A stretch of DNA of 64,000 bases from Streptomyces sp. NBC_01231 (GTDB lineage: Bacteria > Actinomycetota > Actinomycetes > Streptomycetales > Streptomycetaceae): contig CP108521.1 in assembly GCA_035999765.1 (NCBI GenBank), forward strand, positions 9,238,001 through 9,302,000, written 5' to 3'. Position 1 is the stretch's first letter. The number at the start of each line of letters is the position of its first letter. Below, in pieces: positions 46,682 through 55,528 of the stretch. Under the pieces are notes generated by a model. It did not search any database. It was not told the DNA's origin and saw only the letters and a program-made list of their open reading frames with translations. Both the position numbers and the translations under genes were made by a program.

Positions 46682-47293
46682 GTGAGTGCGTCCCTGGCGG
46701 TCCGGAGCCTGCGCGCGGCGGTGTTCGCCGTGCTGTGTGTGCTGCTCGCCACCGCGGGACACGCGCTGGCCACGGGCGCGGCGCCGCCGGTGTGGACGCA
46801 GATCGCCGGTGGCGTTCCCGTCTTCCTGGCCGGTTGCGTGCTCAGCGGGCGGGAGCGGTCGCTGGCCGGCATCGGTGGCGGCACGCTCGCCGTGCAGGGC
46901 GGGCTGCACGTCGTGTTCGACGCCGCCCGTCCGCATGCCGTGCTGGCCATACAGGGAATGCGCGTCTCCCACGCTCATGCCCAAGCCCACGCTCATGCCC
47001 ACCCTCATGCCCTGACGCCGCACGCCACCGCCGCCCATGTCGGGGCGGCCGTCGTCCTGACCTGGTGGCTGCGGCGCGGTGAGGCCGCGTTGTGGTCGCT
47101 TCTGCGGTGGGCGGTCGCGTTCGTACCGGGGCTAGCCGCCTGGTGGCAGGTGGCGAGAGGGGCGCGGGGCGGACCTGTCGTGCCGCGTCCGGTACGTCGA
47201 ATCGCCGGGGAGACCTGGCCGTCGCGCCGGCTTCGGCTGCGGTACGCCGTACACCGGCGCGGACCGCCGAAGGAAATGTCGTACGTCATCTGA
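46682..47293 (+). CDS. His-rich membrane protein, putative copper handling
   Basis: 203 residues. Starts with a membrane helix (LRAAVFAVLCVLLATAGHALATG), has a second helix near GGTLAVQGGLHVVFD, then a loop with SHAHAQAHAHAHPHALTPHATAAHVG, about nine His in 25 residues, and a third helix before a basic tail. It is a paralogue of the Met-rich protein at 48264-48980: both share R-(S/T)-LRAAVFA-x-CVLLA, a -SGRERSLAG / -AGRERGLPL segment and RRGPP near the C-terminus. GTG was chosen by alignment with that paralogue; ATG at 46631 is an alternative. The histidine loop probably binds Cu(II) or another soft metal outside the cell. Confidence 0.65.
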   Translation: MSASLAVRSLRAAVFAVLCVLLATAGHALATGAAPPVWTQIAGGVPVFLAGCVLSGRERSLAGIGGGTLAVQGGLHVVFDAARPHAVLAIQGMRVSHAHAQAHAHAHPHALTPHATAAHVGAAVVLTWWLRRGEAALWSLLRWAVAFVPGLAAWWQVARGARGGPVVPRPVRRIAGETWPSRRLRLRYAVHRRGPPKEMSYVI

Positions 47294-47332
47294 CCCCGAC
47301 ATCCCTCCCCCAGTACGGAGATCGACCCACCC

Positions 47333-48079
47333 ATGTCCACCACACGCACCGCCCTGCGCCGCGTCGGCCTCGTCACCGCGCTGGCCGCCGCCGGAGTCCT
47401 CACCGCCGCCGGCGTCGCCTCCGCGCATGTCACCGTCCACCCCGACAGCTACGCCAAGGGCGCCACCGACGGCGTCCTCACCTTCCGGGTCCCCAACGAG
47501 GAGGACACCGCCGACACCACCAAGGTGCAGGTCTTCCTGCCCACCGACCACCCCGTCCTCGGTGTGCTCGTCTCCCCGCACGACGGCTGGACCGCCAAGG
47601 TGACGAACACGAAGCTGAAGACGCCGGTCAAGACCGACGACGGCACGATCACCGACGCCGTCTCCGAGATCACCTGGACCGGTGGGAAGATCCGGGCCGG
47701 CCAGTACGAGGACTTCGACGTCGCCTTCGGTCAGCTGCCCGACACCGCCGGCCAGTTGACCTTCAAGGCACTGCAGACGTACTCCGACGGCAAGATCGTC
47801 CGTTGGATCGACGAAACCGAGTCGGGCGGCGACGAGCCGGAGAACCCGGCGCCGGTCGTCAAGCTCACGGCCAAGGTCGCGGAGGGCGAGGGCAGTAACG
47901 CCTCGACCACCTCTTCCGGGGTACCGAAGAGTGCCGACGGCTCCACCTCGGCCGCGTCCGACAGTGACTCGACGGCCCGCGGGCTCGGCATCGCCGGGCT
48001 GATCGTGGGCCTGCTGGGTCTGGCCGCGGCGGTGTTCGCGGTCGTGCGCGGCCGGTCCGCCGGATCTCGGGGCGAGTAG
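47333..48079 (+). CDS. ycnI: YcnI-family copper-binding protein (DUF1775)
   Basis: 248 residues. The signal peptide ends ASA, giving a mature protein starting with His32 (HVTVHPDS), the residue used by Bacillus YcnI for a mono-histidine copper(II) site. The DUF1775 domain is followed by a Ser/Thr/Asp-rich linker (about 185-215), one membrane helix (LGIAGLIVGLLGLAAAVFAVV) and a short basic tail, so it is anchored facing outward. The conserved Trp in EITWTGG may complete the site. It lies between two His/Met-rich membrane proteins. Likely role: copper chaperone or uptake. Confidence 0.88.
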   Translation: MSTTRTALRRVGLVTALAAAGVLTAAGVASAHVTVHPDSYAKGATDGVLTFRVPNEEDTADTTKVQVFLPTDHPVLGVLVSPHDGWTAKVTNTKLKTPVKTDDGTITDAVSEITWTGGKIRAGQYEDFDVAFGQLPDTAGQLTFKALQTYSDGKIVRWIDETESGGDEPENPAPVVKLTAKVAEGEGSNASTTSSGVPKSADGSTSAASDSDSTARGLGIAGLIVGLLGLAAAVFAVVRGRSAGSRGE

Positions 48080-48263
48080 AGCCGCGTTGCCCTGCCGACG
48101 GTGACCCGGCGGCAGGGCAACGGCCAACTCCACCGATACGGCCGCACCTCGCGTTCCGGCATCGTGCCGTGTCCTGGATCACATGCGGTGTACTGAGTGC
48201 CGGCCTGGGGAGATTTCCGTACCACGTATGACGAGCGATGTCCGGATGCGAGGATGAGGCGCC

Positions 48264-48980
48264 ATGACAGCAGGGTGGTGTTCTCGCACGCTACGGGCCG
48301 CGGTGTTCGCGGCTGTCTGTGTGCTGCTCGCCGCCCTGGGCCACGTCGTGATGTCCGGCAGTCACGTGCCCGCGTGGGCGCTGGCCGCCGGGGTGGCCGG
48401 GACCGGTCTCACGGGCTGGTGCCTGGCGGGCCGTGAACGCGGGCTCCCACTGATCGTGACCGCCGTGGTCGCCGCCCAGACGGCGTTGCACTCGGCGTTC
48501 TCACTCGCCCAGCCGGCGAGCGCGGCTCACACGGGACACGGCATGGCGTCCCTGAAGGCGCGGTTCACAGGCATGGGTTCCACACATGTGAACCCGCCGG
48601 ACATGGGCCCGCCCGACATGGGGCCGATGAATACGCACTCCATGACCTCCATGGATATGAGCCACATGGACGTGGGCCACATGAGCCACACGGGCTCACC
48701 CCTGGTCGGCTCGTCGTCGTTCGGCATGCTCGCCGTCCACCTGCTGGCCGCCCTGCTGTGCGGGCTGTGGCTGGCATACGGCGAGAAGGCCGCGTTCCGG
48801 ATCCTGCGAGCCGTGGCCGGATGGCTGGCCGCTCCGCTGCGGCTGCTGCTCGCCCTTCCCGTCACCCCGGACCGCCCGCGCGTGCGTGCGCGCCGACGCC
48901 ACTCGGACCGGGCGCCGCGTCTCCTCCTCGTTCACGCGATCACCTCTCGGGGTCCGCCTCTGGGGACCGCTGTCGTCTGA
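48264..48980 (+). CDS. Met/His-rich membrane protein, putative copper handling
   Basis: 238 residues, paralogue of the 46682-47293 product. Two helices, then a loop (about 85-150) with Met-rich repeats: PPDMGPPDMGPMN, THSMTSMDMSHMDVGHMSHT, the MxxM/MxH pattern of Cu(I)-binding proteins. One or two more helices (FGMLAVHLLAALLCGLWLAYG) and a basic tail ending RGPPLGTAVV follow. ATG follows GAGGATGAGG. The pair, His-rich for Cu(II) and Met-rich for Cu(I), flanks ycnI and suggests a transport or buffering system. No relative of known function is recognised. Confidence 0.7.
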   Translation: MTAGWCSRTLRAAVFAAVCVLLAALGHVVMSGSHVPAWALAAGVAGTGLTGWCLAGRERGLPLIVTAVVAAQTALHSAFSLAQPASAAHTGHGMASLKARFTGMGSTHVNPPDMGPPDMGPMNTHSMTSMDMSHMDVGHMSHTGSPLVGSSSFGMLAVHLLAALLCGLWLAYGEKAAFRILRAVAGWLAAPLRLLLALPVTPDRPRVRARRRHSDRAPRLLLVHAITSRGPPLGTAVV

Positions 48981-49135
48981 AGACAGTCGGTACCCCGAGG
49001 CCGCCCCCGCGCGCCTCGGGCATCGGCCGTACGCCCACACAGGCGTCGTACGGCCTTCTCCCCACTCACCGGACCGCACCGTCCGCGCTCTCGCGCGCCG
49101 CCGGTGCGGATCACGGATGACGAGAAGGACACCAA

Positions 49136-49774
49136 GTGATCACTTCTGTCCTGCCCACCTCGCGCGACGAAGGCCACAACGGCGAAAGCGGCGAGAGAAC
49201 GGCATCGCTCGACGAGTCGATAACCGCATGGGCCCTCGCCGCACGGGGCGGTGACGCGAACGCGGTGGAGCACTTCGTCCGCGCCCTGCACCGCGACGTC
49301 CAGCGGTACGTCGCCCACCTCTGCGGCGACCCCCAGGCCGTGGACGACCTCGCGCAGGACACGTTCCTGCGCGCGCTGGGCAGCCTGCACCGGTTCGAGG
49401 GCCGTTCCTCGGCCCGCGCGTGGCTGCTGTCCATCGCCCGCCGCGCGGTGATCGACAGCTACCGGCACGCCTCCGCCCGGCCCCGCCTGTCCGACGTACC
49501 GGACTGGCAGTTGGCCGTCGAGAACGCGCAGCCGCGGGATCTGCCCGGCTTCGACGACGGCATCGCCCTGCTCGATCTGCTGGCCTCCCTTCCGGACGAG
49601 CGCCGGGAAGCCTTCATCCTCACCCAGATGGTCGGCCTGCCGTACGCGGAGGCGGCCGAGGCCGGCGACTGCCCTGTGGGCACGGTCCGTTCACGCGTGG
49701 CCCGCGCCCGGGCGACCCTGATGGATCTTCTCGACGAGGGCGACACCTCCCACGCCCCGCCGGTCCTTCGGTGA
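49136..49774 (+). CDS. ECF sigma factor, SigC-like
   Basis: 212 residues. Region 2 is QDVQ-like: RDVQRYVAHLCGDPQAVDDLAQDTFLRALGSLHRFEGRSSARAWLLSIARRAVIDSYRH. Region 4 is LPDERREAFILTQMVGLPYAEAAEAGDCPVGTVRSRVARARATL. The sequence recalls mycobacterial SigC, reported to influence copper acquisition. GTG start after AGAAGGACACCAA. No anti-sigma gene follows; the HxlR gene is next on the same strand. Together with the three preceding genes it may form a copper-responsive unit. Confidence 0.83.
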   Translation: MITSVLPTSRDEGHNGESGERTASLDESITAWALAARGGDANAVEHFVRALHRDVQRYVAHLCGDPQAVDDLAQDTFLRALGSLHRFEGRSSARAWLLSIARRAVIDSYRHASARPRLSDVPDWQLAVENAQPRDLPGFDDGIALLDLLASLPDERREAFILTQMVGLPYAEAAEAGDCPVGTVRSRVARARATLMDLLDEGDTSHAPPVLR

Positions 49775-49838
49775 CCGCGACGGTCGTTCGGCGGTGCCCG
49801 GACTCCGGTACCGCCGCAGTCGCGGTCCGACGTAACGT

Positions 49839-50237
49839 ATGAGTGTGGACGTAGCAGAGACGACGATCGTGGAGCGTGTGCGGATGGCCGACGGGGGCAC
49901 GATGTGCCCGCAGCGGGTGGCCATGGAACACGTCACCAGCCGCTGGGGCACCCTGGTCCTGATCGCGCTGCTCGACCGCTCCTACCGTTTCTCCGAACTG
50001 CGCCGGGAGATCGGCAGGGTCAGCGAGAAGATGCTGACCCAGACCCTGCAGACCCTGGAGCGCGACGGCCTGGTCCACCGCGACGCCAAGCCCGTGATCC
50101 CGCCCCGCGTGGACTACCGCCTCACGGACCTCGGCCGGGAGGCCGCCGAACAGGTCCGCGGCCTCGCGCAGTGGACGGAGCGCCGGATGGCGGCGATCCA
50201 GACGGCACGCGAGAAGTACGACGCCGCGAAGGCGTGA
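49839..50237 (+). CDS. HxlR-family regulator
   Basis: 132 residues, single winged-helix domain: MEHVTSRWGTLVLIALLDRSYRFSELRREIGRVSEKMLTQTLQTLERDGLVHR. A conserved Cys (TMCPQRVAMEHV) at the usual sensing position near the N-terminus suggests response to electrophiles or redox change, as in related YodB/QorR-type proteins. The ATG is at the end of a GC-rich stretch without clear SD. A hairpin follows, so it is separate from the SDR gene downstream, which may be a target. Confidence 0.83.
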   Translation: MSVDVAETTIVERVRMADGGTMCPQRVAMEHVTSRWGTLVLIALLDRSYRFSELRREIGRVSEKMLTQTLQTLERDGLVHRDAKPVIPPRVDYRLTDLGREAAEQVRGLAQWTERRMAAIQTAREKYDAAKA

Positions 50238-50247
50238 CCATCGAGCA

Positions 50248-50274
50248 GGGGAACCGGGACTGAGCCGGTTCCCC
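50248..50274. terminator. Hairpin after the HxlR gene
   Basis: Perfect 10-bp stem GGGGAACCGG / CCGGTTCCCC with a 7-nt loop, 11 bp beyond the stop. Confidence 0.7.
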
Positions 50275-50450
50275 ACACCACCGTGCGGTGTCAGTCGACG
50301 CTCCTTCTCGGGCAGGCACCTGCCCGTCACGTGGAGGGTGCGGTTCTCCTAGGAAGATCACGGCCTTCTCCCGCCGGCGAAACCACGGCAGGTTCGCAGG
50401 TGAACGTTCCGTCGGCGGGGTTTCTGCCCCGACTGGGCAAGGAGGATGCG

Positions 50451-51212
50451 GTGACTCGGACAGCTTCGGAGACCACAGAGCAGGGCGGCCGGAAGGTCGT
50501 ACTCGTCACGGGTGCCACCAGCGGCATCGGCGAAGGCATCGCCAGACGGCTTGCCGCGGAGGGCCACCATGTCGTCGCGGGTGCGCGTCGGGAGGATCGG
50601 CTGGCCGGGCTGGCGGAGAGCGTCCGAGCTGACGGCGGCAGCATCGACGTACGCCGTCTCGATGTCACCGACCGGGCCGACGTGGCCGGGTTCGTCGACG
50701 AAACGATCACTGCTCGAGGGCACATCGACGTGATGGTCAACAACGCCGGTGTCATGCCGCTGTCGCGGCTCGACTCACTGCTGGTGGACGAATGGGACCG
50801 GATGGTCGATGTCAACGTCAAGGGGCTGCTGCACGGCATCGCCGCGGCCATGCCGCACTTCCAGCGCCGGAGGAGCGGGCACTTCGTCACCATCGCGTCG
50901 ATCGGCGCCCATTCCGTGGTCCCCACGGCTGCTGTGTACTGCGCCACGAAGTATGCGGCCTGGGCGATCACCGAAGGGCTGCGGCAGGAGGCTGAGCCGT
51001 TCGTCCGGGTCACCACCGTCTCACCTGGTGTCGTCGAGTCCGAACTGGCCGACACCATCACCGAACCCGGAGCCGCGGCGGCGATGAAGGCCTACCGCTC
51101 GGCAGCCGTCTCGCCCGATGCCATCGCTCGTGCGATCTCCTACGCGATCAGCCAGCCCGCCGATGTCGACGTCAACGAGTTGGTCATCCGGCCGGTGCGG
51201 CAGCGCCCGTAG
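50451..51212 (+). CDS. Short-chain dehydrogenase/reductase
   Basis: 253 residues. Classical SDR: cofactor motif TGATSGIG, NNAG, catalytic Ser in TIASIGAHS and YCATK (Tyr/Lys). An Arg pair after the Gly motif (GARREDRLAG) suggests NADPH preference. GTG start is fixed by AAGGAGGATGCG; the open frame upstream has no homology. It follows the HxlR gene and its hairpin. The substrate is unknown; quinones or aldehydes would fit the HxlR context. Confidence 0.83.
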   Translation: MTRTASETTEQGGRKVVLVTGATSGIGEGIARRLAAEGHHVVAGARREDRLAGLAESVRADGGSIDVRRLDVTDRADVAGFVDETITARGHIDVMVNNAGVMPLSRLDSLLVDEWDRMVDVNVKGLLHGIAAAMPHFQRRRSGHFVTIASIGAHSVVPTAAVYCATKYAAWAITEGLRQEAEPFVRVTTVSPGVVESELADTITEPGAAAAMKAYRSAAVSPDAIARAISYAISQPADVDVNELVIRPVRQRP

Positions 51213-51263
51213 CGGCGCCGACATCGGCAGTGCCGTGGCGCCGGCCTGCGACCGGGCAGCGGT

Positions 51264-52133
51264 TCAGGCAGTGGCGCGGTCGTCCGGGTAGTCGGCGCTG
51301 AGCGTGACATCTCGCCAGGCGGTGAAGTGGGTCTTGAGGGTGTCGAGCCGGGACATGGCGACGTCAAGGGCGGCCCTGCCCAGGAGGAGTCGCAGCGGGG
51401 GGTTCTCGGACAGCACCGCTTCGATGATGGCTGCGGCGGCGCGTTCGGGGTCGCCGGGCTGGTGCCCGTAGGTGTCCAGGGTGCTCTTGCGGCGGGTGCC
51501 GGCGGTGTCGGCGTAGTCGTCGATGTGGGTGGCCGACTGGCGCATGGAGGGGCCGGACCAGTTGGTGCGGAAGGCTGCCGGCTCCACGATCGTCACGTTG
51601 ATGCCTAGCGGTGACACCTCGGCCGCGAGGGACTCGGAGAGTCCCTCGACGGCGAACTTGGTGGCGTGGTAGTAACCCGTGGCGCCGAAGGCGGCCAGGC
51701 CTCCGAGGGAGGAGATGTTGACGACGTGGCCGCGGCGGCGGGCGCGCATTCCTGGCAGAACGCAGCGCGTGACATCCACGAGGCCGAAGACGTTCGTGTC
51801 GAACAGGGCGCGGATCTCGTCGTCCTCGCCCTCCTCAAGAGCGGCGAGATAGCCGTAGCCCGCGTTGTTGACCAGTACGTCGATGTGGCCGAAGGTCTCC
51901 CGAGCGGCCTCGACGGCCTTCTCGATTTGCTGGGCGTCGGTGACGTCGAGAGCCAGGCCGAGCGCCCGGTTCTCGTGGTGGGCGACGATGTCCGCCACGG
52001 ACTGCGGATCGCGGGCGGTGACCATGGCTCGCCAGCCCCGGTCGAGAACAGCCTCGGCCAGGGCGCGGCCGAGTCCGGTCGAGCAGCCCGTGATGAACCA
52101 GACGGGCGTCGAGTCGTCGGATACAACAGGCAT
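51264..52133 (-). CDS. Short-chain dehydrogenase/reductase
   Basis: 289 residues. ITGCSTGLG cofactor motif, NNAGYGY, catalytic Ser in NISSLGG and YHATK. The length beyond 250 and the C-terminal LRLLLGRAALD segment fit the oxidoreductase subgroup often found beside XRE/MmyB regulators in Streptomyces. It is preceded on the same strand by such a regulator (52282-53154). Substrate not recognised. Confidence 0.82.
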   Translation of the reverse strand: MPVVSDDSTPVWFITGCSTGLGRALAEAVLDRGWRAMVTARDPQSVADIVAHHENRALGLALDVTDAQQIEKAVEAARETFGHIDVLVNNAGYGYLAALEEGEDDEIRALFDTNVFGLVDVTRCVLPGMRARRRGHVVNISSLGGLAAFGATGYYHATKFAVEGLSESLAAEVSPLGINVTIVEPAAFRTNWSGPSMRQSATHIDDYADTAGTRRKSTLDTYGHQPGDPERAAAAIIEAVLSENPPLRLLLGRAALDVAMSRLDTLKTHFTAWRDVTLSADYPDDRATA

Positions 52134-52196
52134 GGGGGATATGTCCCTTCAAGGGGTAGGGCATTGGGGTGAGCCGCCACCCCGTATGGGCGCGGC

Positions 52197-52270
52197 GGAC
52201 TCCAGGAACGGACTCCAGGAACGGACTCCCGGCAACGGAATCCAGGGAACGGAATCAAGAGAAAGGAACG
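52197..52270. repeat. Degenerate 13-14 bp tandem repeat
   Basis: The unit GGACTCCAGGAAC occurs twice exactly (52197-52222), then as two or three diverged copies, between an MmyB-type regulator gene and an SDR gene. No dyad was found. Confidence 0.7.
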
Positions 52271-52281
52271 GCCGCAGCGCG

Positions 52282-53154
52282 TCAGCCGCCCGTGGCGGTG
52301 TCCTGCCGCACGGAATCCGGGACGTGTGCCGTCTTGGTCGCGGTGAGGCTGCCGAGCAGGGACAGGGCGTGGGCGGAGGGACTGCCCAACTCAGCCTGGT
52401 AGACGACGAGTTGTTGACCCGGCGCACTGTTGATGGTCAAGGACTCGTAGTCCAGCGTGAGTTCCCCGACGACCGGGTGCCGGAAGCGTTTGGTCTCGTG
52501 TCTCTTCTGGCGGATGTCATGACGTGACCACAGCGTGCGGAACGCCTCGCTCTTGAGCGACAACTCGCCCACCAGCTCGATCATCTGCGGGTCGTCGTAG
52601 TCGGTTCCCGCCGCGTCGCGCAGGCCGCCGACCGTGTTGGCGGCGACCCGGTCCCAGTCCGGGTAGAAATCCCGGGCGTCGGGGTCGAGGAAGACGAGCC
52701 GCATCAGGTCGCCGCTGTAGGTGTGGCCGGCGAACAGGGCACCGCCCAGGGGGTTGTGGGCCAGCACGTCCATACAGCGCCCCAGAATCACGGCAGGTGT
52801 GCCGTCCCAACTGTTCATCATCTGCACCAGGGCGGGGCTCACCCGCTGACGCCGGGCGTTCCTGCGGGTACCCCCGGGCACGGGCCGGGCCAGCCGGTGC
52901 AGATGGGCGATCGCGTCGTCGTCCAGCAACAGCGCCCGGGCCAGGGCGTCGACCACCTGCACGGAGGGGTTCCGCTCGCGGCCCTGTTCCAGGCGCACGT
53001 AGTAGTCGGTGCTCAGTCCGGACAGCATGGCGACCTCCTCCCGGCGCAGGCCCGCCACACGGCGGTGGCCGATCACGGGAACGCCCTGCTCCTCGGGCTG
53101 CACAAGGCCACGTCGAGCTCGCAGGAACTGTCCCAGAAGGTTGTCGCCGTCCAT
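52282..53154 (-). CDS. XRE-type regulator with MmyB-like ligand domain
   Basis: 290 residues. N-terminal helix-turn-helix GLRREEVAMLSGLSTDYYVRLEQGRERNPSVQVVDALARALLL, the standard Streptomyces form, then an MmyB-like PAS-type domain (VLAHNPLGGALF, RLVFLDPDARDFYPDWDRVAANTVGGLR), which in this family binds fatty-acid-like ligands. ATG was chosen; an upstream in-frame ATG at 53181 is possible. It precedes an SDR on the same strand, a recurrent regulator-target arrangement. Confidence 0.83.
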   Translation of the reverse strand: MDGDNLLGQFLRARRGLVQPEEQGVPVIGHRRVAGLRREEVAMLSGLSTDYYVRLEQGRERNPSVQVVDALARALLLDDDAIAHLHRLARPVPGGTRRNARRQRVSPALVQMMNSWDGTPAVILGRCMDVLAHNPLGGALFAGHTYSGDLMRLVFLDPDARDFYPDWDRVAANTVGGLRDAAGTDYDDPQMIELVGELSLKSEAFRTLWSRHDIRQKRHETKRFRHPVVGELTLDYESLTINSAPGQQLVVYQAELGSPSAHALSLLGSLTATKTAHVPDSVRQDTATGG

Positions 53155-53229
53155 GCACTCGACAGTAGACCCGCGCCACATCCCATGGAGCGGCGCAAGG
53201 TGGCCGCGATACTCCTAGGCTCGTCGGAC

Positions 53230-54111
53230 TCAGGCCTGCGGCTGTCCGAGTCCGTTCGCGCCGGACGTCATGTCCTGGGTGCCGATCACGGAGAGAAGTT
53301 GGAGCTGGGCGGCGCCCTCGGTGCCGGGTGGGGCGCTGAACCACAGCAGACGCTGACGTCCGTCCTCGCTGAACAGGCTGTGGCAGTCGAGCTCGATGAC
53401 GCCCTGCGCGGGGTGCACGATGCGTTTGTGGTCCGACCGTCTCAGGGCGACGTCGCGGGTGTCCCACAGGTCGGCGAACTCCTGGTTGCGCCGTCGTAGC
53501 GCGGCCACCATCTGGTGCACCTCGGTGTCGTCGCCGCGCCGTGCGGCGACCGCCTGGAGGTCGGCGACGAAGACCCGCGAGTGGTGGGGATGGTCCTCGG
53601 CCGGGTAGAGAGAACGGGCGTCGGGGTCGGTGAACCAGCGGTGGACGAAGCTTGCTTCGGGACCGCGCACCGCTGGGGGCCGACCGATGAGCGCGGCGGC
53701 CAGGTGGTTCTGGACGAGGGTTTCGTGCAGGTCGGTGATGACCTGGGCGGGGGTGGTGGTGAGCTGGTCCAGCAGGCCGAGCAGGGCCGGCTGCACATGC
53801 GCGGTCGGGCCGTGCGCGGCCCGGGGGACGCGACGGCCGGCGAGATGGAACAGATGGTCCCGCTCGTCGCCGTTCAGACGCAGCGCCCGGGCCAGGGCGG
53901 CCAGTACCTGAGCCGAGGGCTGGGTACCGCGGCCACGTTCCAACTCGGTGTAGTAGTCGGCGGACAGCCCCGCCAGCTGGGAGACCTCCTCGCGTCGCAG
54001 TCCGGGCACCCGGCGCCGTGGACCCGTGGGCAGGCCGACGTCGGACGGCCGTATGCGGGCGCGCCGGGACTTGAGGAACGCGGCGAGTTCGGTGTGGTTC
54101 ACGTTTCCCAT
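53230..54111 (-). CDS. XRE-type regulator with MmyB-like ligand domain (second copy)
   Basis: 293 residues. HTH PGLRREEVSQLAGLSADYYTELERGRGTQPSAQVLAALARALRL, then the ligand domain (WFTDPDARSLYPAEDHPHHSRVFVADLQAVAARRGDD). It shares architecture with the regulator just downstream but is clearly diverged, so they are family members and not a recent duplication. It is divergent from an SDR plus tautomerase pair, its probable targets. No good SD; the transcript may be nearly leaderless. Confidence 0.83.
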   Translation of the reverse strand: MGNVNHTELAAFLKSRRARIRPSDVGLPTGPRRRVPGLRREEVSQLAGLSADYYTELERGRGTQPSAQVLAALARALRLNGDERDHLFHLAGRRVPRAAHGPTAHVQPALLGLLDQLTTTPAQVITDLHETLVQNHLAAALIGRPPAVRGPEASFVHRWFTDPDARSLYPAEDHPHHSRVFVADLQAVAARRGDDTEVHQMVAALRRRNQEFADLWDTRDVALRRSDHKRIVHPAQGVIELDCHSLFSEDGRQRLLWFSAPPGTEGAAQLQLLSVIGTQDMTSGANGLGQPQA

Positions 54112-54297
54112 CGTCACTCGCGTCGGCGTCCTGAGCCAGGGGGTGACAACCCCTGGGTGGAGACAGCCCTGGCTGGCGCGGCAGCACGGGCCCACGCTGG
54201 AGACACAAGCAGGGAGCAGCCGGTGACAACGCCGGCGCCCCCGCCACGATCCACCCGTCGTGCCACTCCGTATCCGGCACCTCTCGCAGGAGTCCCC

Positions 54298-55080
54298 ATG
54301 TCGAACCAGGAAACCGCGCCGACTCGCGCCGCACTCGACGACCACCCGGACCGACCCCGCGTCGCCGTCGTCACCGGCGGCTCCCGGGGTATCGGCCGCG
54401 AGACGGTGAGCCGGCTGGCCGCCGACGGATTCGCCGTCGTGGTCGGCTACGCGGGCAACCGCGATCTGGCCGAGGCCGCCGTGAAGGAGGTCACCGCCAC
54501 CGGTGGCCGGGCGGTCGCCGTCCAGGCCGACGTCGCCGACGAGTTGCAGGTGGCCGCGCTGTTCGACGCCGCCGAGTCCGAGTTCGGCGGCGTCGACGTG
54601 GTCGTCCACGCGGCCGGCCGACTGTACCTGTCCCCGGTCGCCGACCTGGATCTGGCCGAGTTGGACGCGGTGCACCGCACCAACATCCGCGGAAGCTTCG
54701 TCGTCGCCCGGCAGACCGCGCGGACGATCCGCAGCGGCGGGACGATGGTCACCTTCTCCACCTCCGTGGTGGGCCTCGCCTTTCCGGGCTACGGCGCCTA
54801 CAGCGCCAGCAAGGGTGCCGTCGAGGCGCTCACGATGATCCTCGCCCGCGAGCTGCGCGGCCGGGACGTCACCGTCAACGCCGTCGCCCCCGGGCCCACC
54901 GCCACCGACCTGTTCCTCGAGGGCAAGGACGAGGAGACCATCGCCCGCCTGGCCGCCCAGTCCCCGCTGGAACGGCTCGGCACCCCCGCCGACATCGCCG
55001 AGGTCGTCGCCTTCCTCGCCTCGCCGGCCGGCCACTGGGTCAACGGCCAGGTCGTCCGCGCCAACGGCGGCATCATCTGA
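54298..55080 (+). CDS. Short-chain dehydrogenase/reductase
   Basis: 260 residues. VTGGSRGIG cofactor motif, catalytic Ser in FSTSVVG and YSASK. The usual NNAG is replaced by HAAG (VVVHAAGRL). The C-terminus NAVAPGPTATDLFLEGK resembles 3-oxoacyl-ACP-reductase-like SDRs that reduce ketones. GCAGGAGTCCCC precedes the ATG. It is followed after 78 bp by a small tautomerase and is divergent from an MmyB-type regulator. Confidence 0.83.
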   Translation: MSNQETAPTRAALDDHPDRPRVAVVTGGSRGIGRETVSRLAADGFAVVVGYAGNRDLAEAAVKEVTATGGRAVAVQADVADELQVAALFDAAESEFGGVDVVVHAAGRLYLSPVADLDLAELDAVHRTNIRGSFVVARQTARTIRSGGTMVTFSTSVVGLAFPGYGAYSASKGAVEALTMILARELRGRDVTVNAVAPGPTATDLFLEGKDEETIARLAAQSPLERLGTPADIAEVVAFLASPAGHWVNGQVVRANGGII

Positions 55081-55158
55081 CCCACAGCGCCGCTCGCGCC
55101 ACAGACCCTCACCGCAGGCAGTTCCCTCTGACCCCCATTTCCAGAAAAGAGAACCACC

Positions 55159-55374
55159 ATGCCGTTCGCCAACTTCAAGGTCATTGCCGGCACCCTCGAC
55201 GAGAAGCAGAAGGAGAAGATCGTCACCCGCACCACCGAGCTCTACGTGGAGATCTACGGGGAACGGGCCCGCGCCAACACCATGGTCCTCGTCGAGGAGG
55301 TCACCGACGGCGGCTGGGGCATCGGCGGCAACGTCCTGACGCTCGCGATGCTCGAGCAGACGCCCGAGGCCTGA
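55159..55374 (+). CDS. 4-oxalocrotonate tautomerase family protein
   Basis: 71 residues. MPFANFKV: Pro follows the initiator Met and should become the catalytic N-terminal proline after Met removal. KQKEKIVTRTTELYVEIYGERARANTMVLVEEV is the normal 4-OT helix-strand core. It interconverts keto and enol forms of unsaturated acids; hexameric in the family. A purine-rich AGAAAAGAGAACC lies upstream. It is paired with an SDR, and no muconate pathway is adjacent. Confidence 0.85.
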   Translation: MPFANFKVIAGTLDEKQKEKIVTRTTELYVEIYGERARANTMVLVEEVTDGGWGIGGNVLTLAMLEQTPEA

Positions 55375-55414
55375 GGACCAAGGCCCGAGGACCAAGGCCG
55401 GCAGTGGACGAGAT

Positions 55415-55458
55415 CGGCCCCGGCGCCGCCTGTCGACAGCAGGTCGGCGCCGGGGCCG
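55415..55458. terminator. Bidirectional hairpin between convergent genes
   Basis: A perfect 14-bp stem (CGGCCCCGGCGCCG / CGGCGCCGGGGCCG); the 16-nt loop contains its own CTGTCGACAG palindrome. It separates the tautomerase and the minus-strand transporter. Confidence 0.8.
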
Positions 55459-55528
55459 GTCGGCAGTCCATCCCCATGCCTGACCGGCTTGATCACAGGG
55501 GCAGCTCGACGTCACCCCAGGGCCTGGC

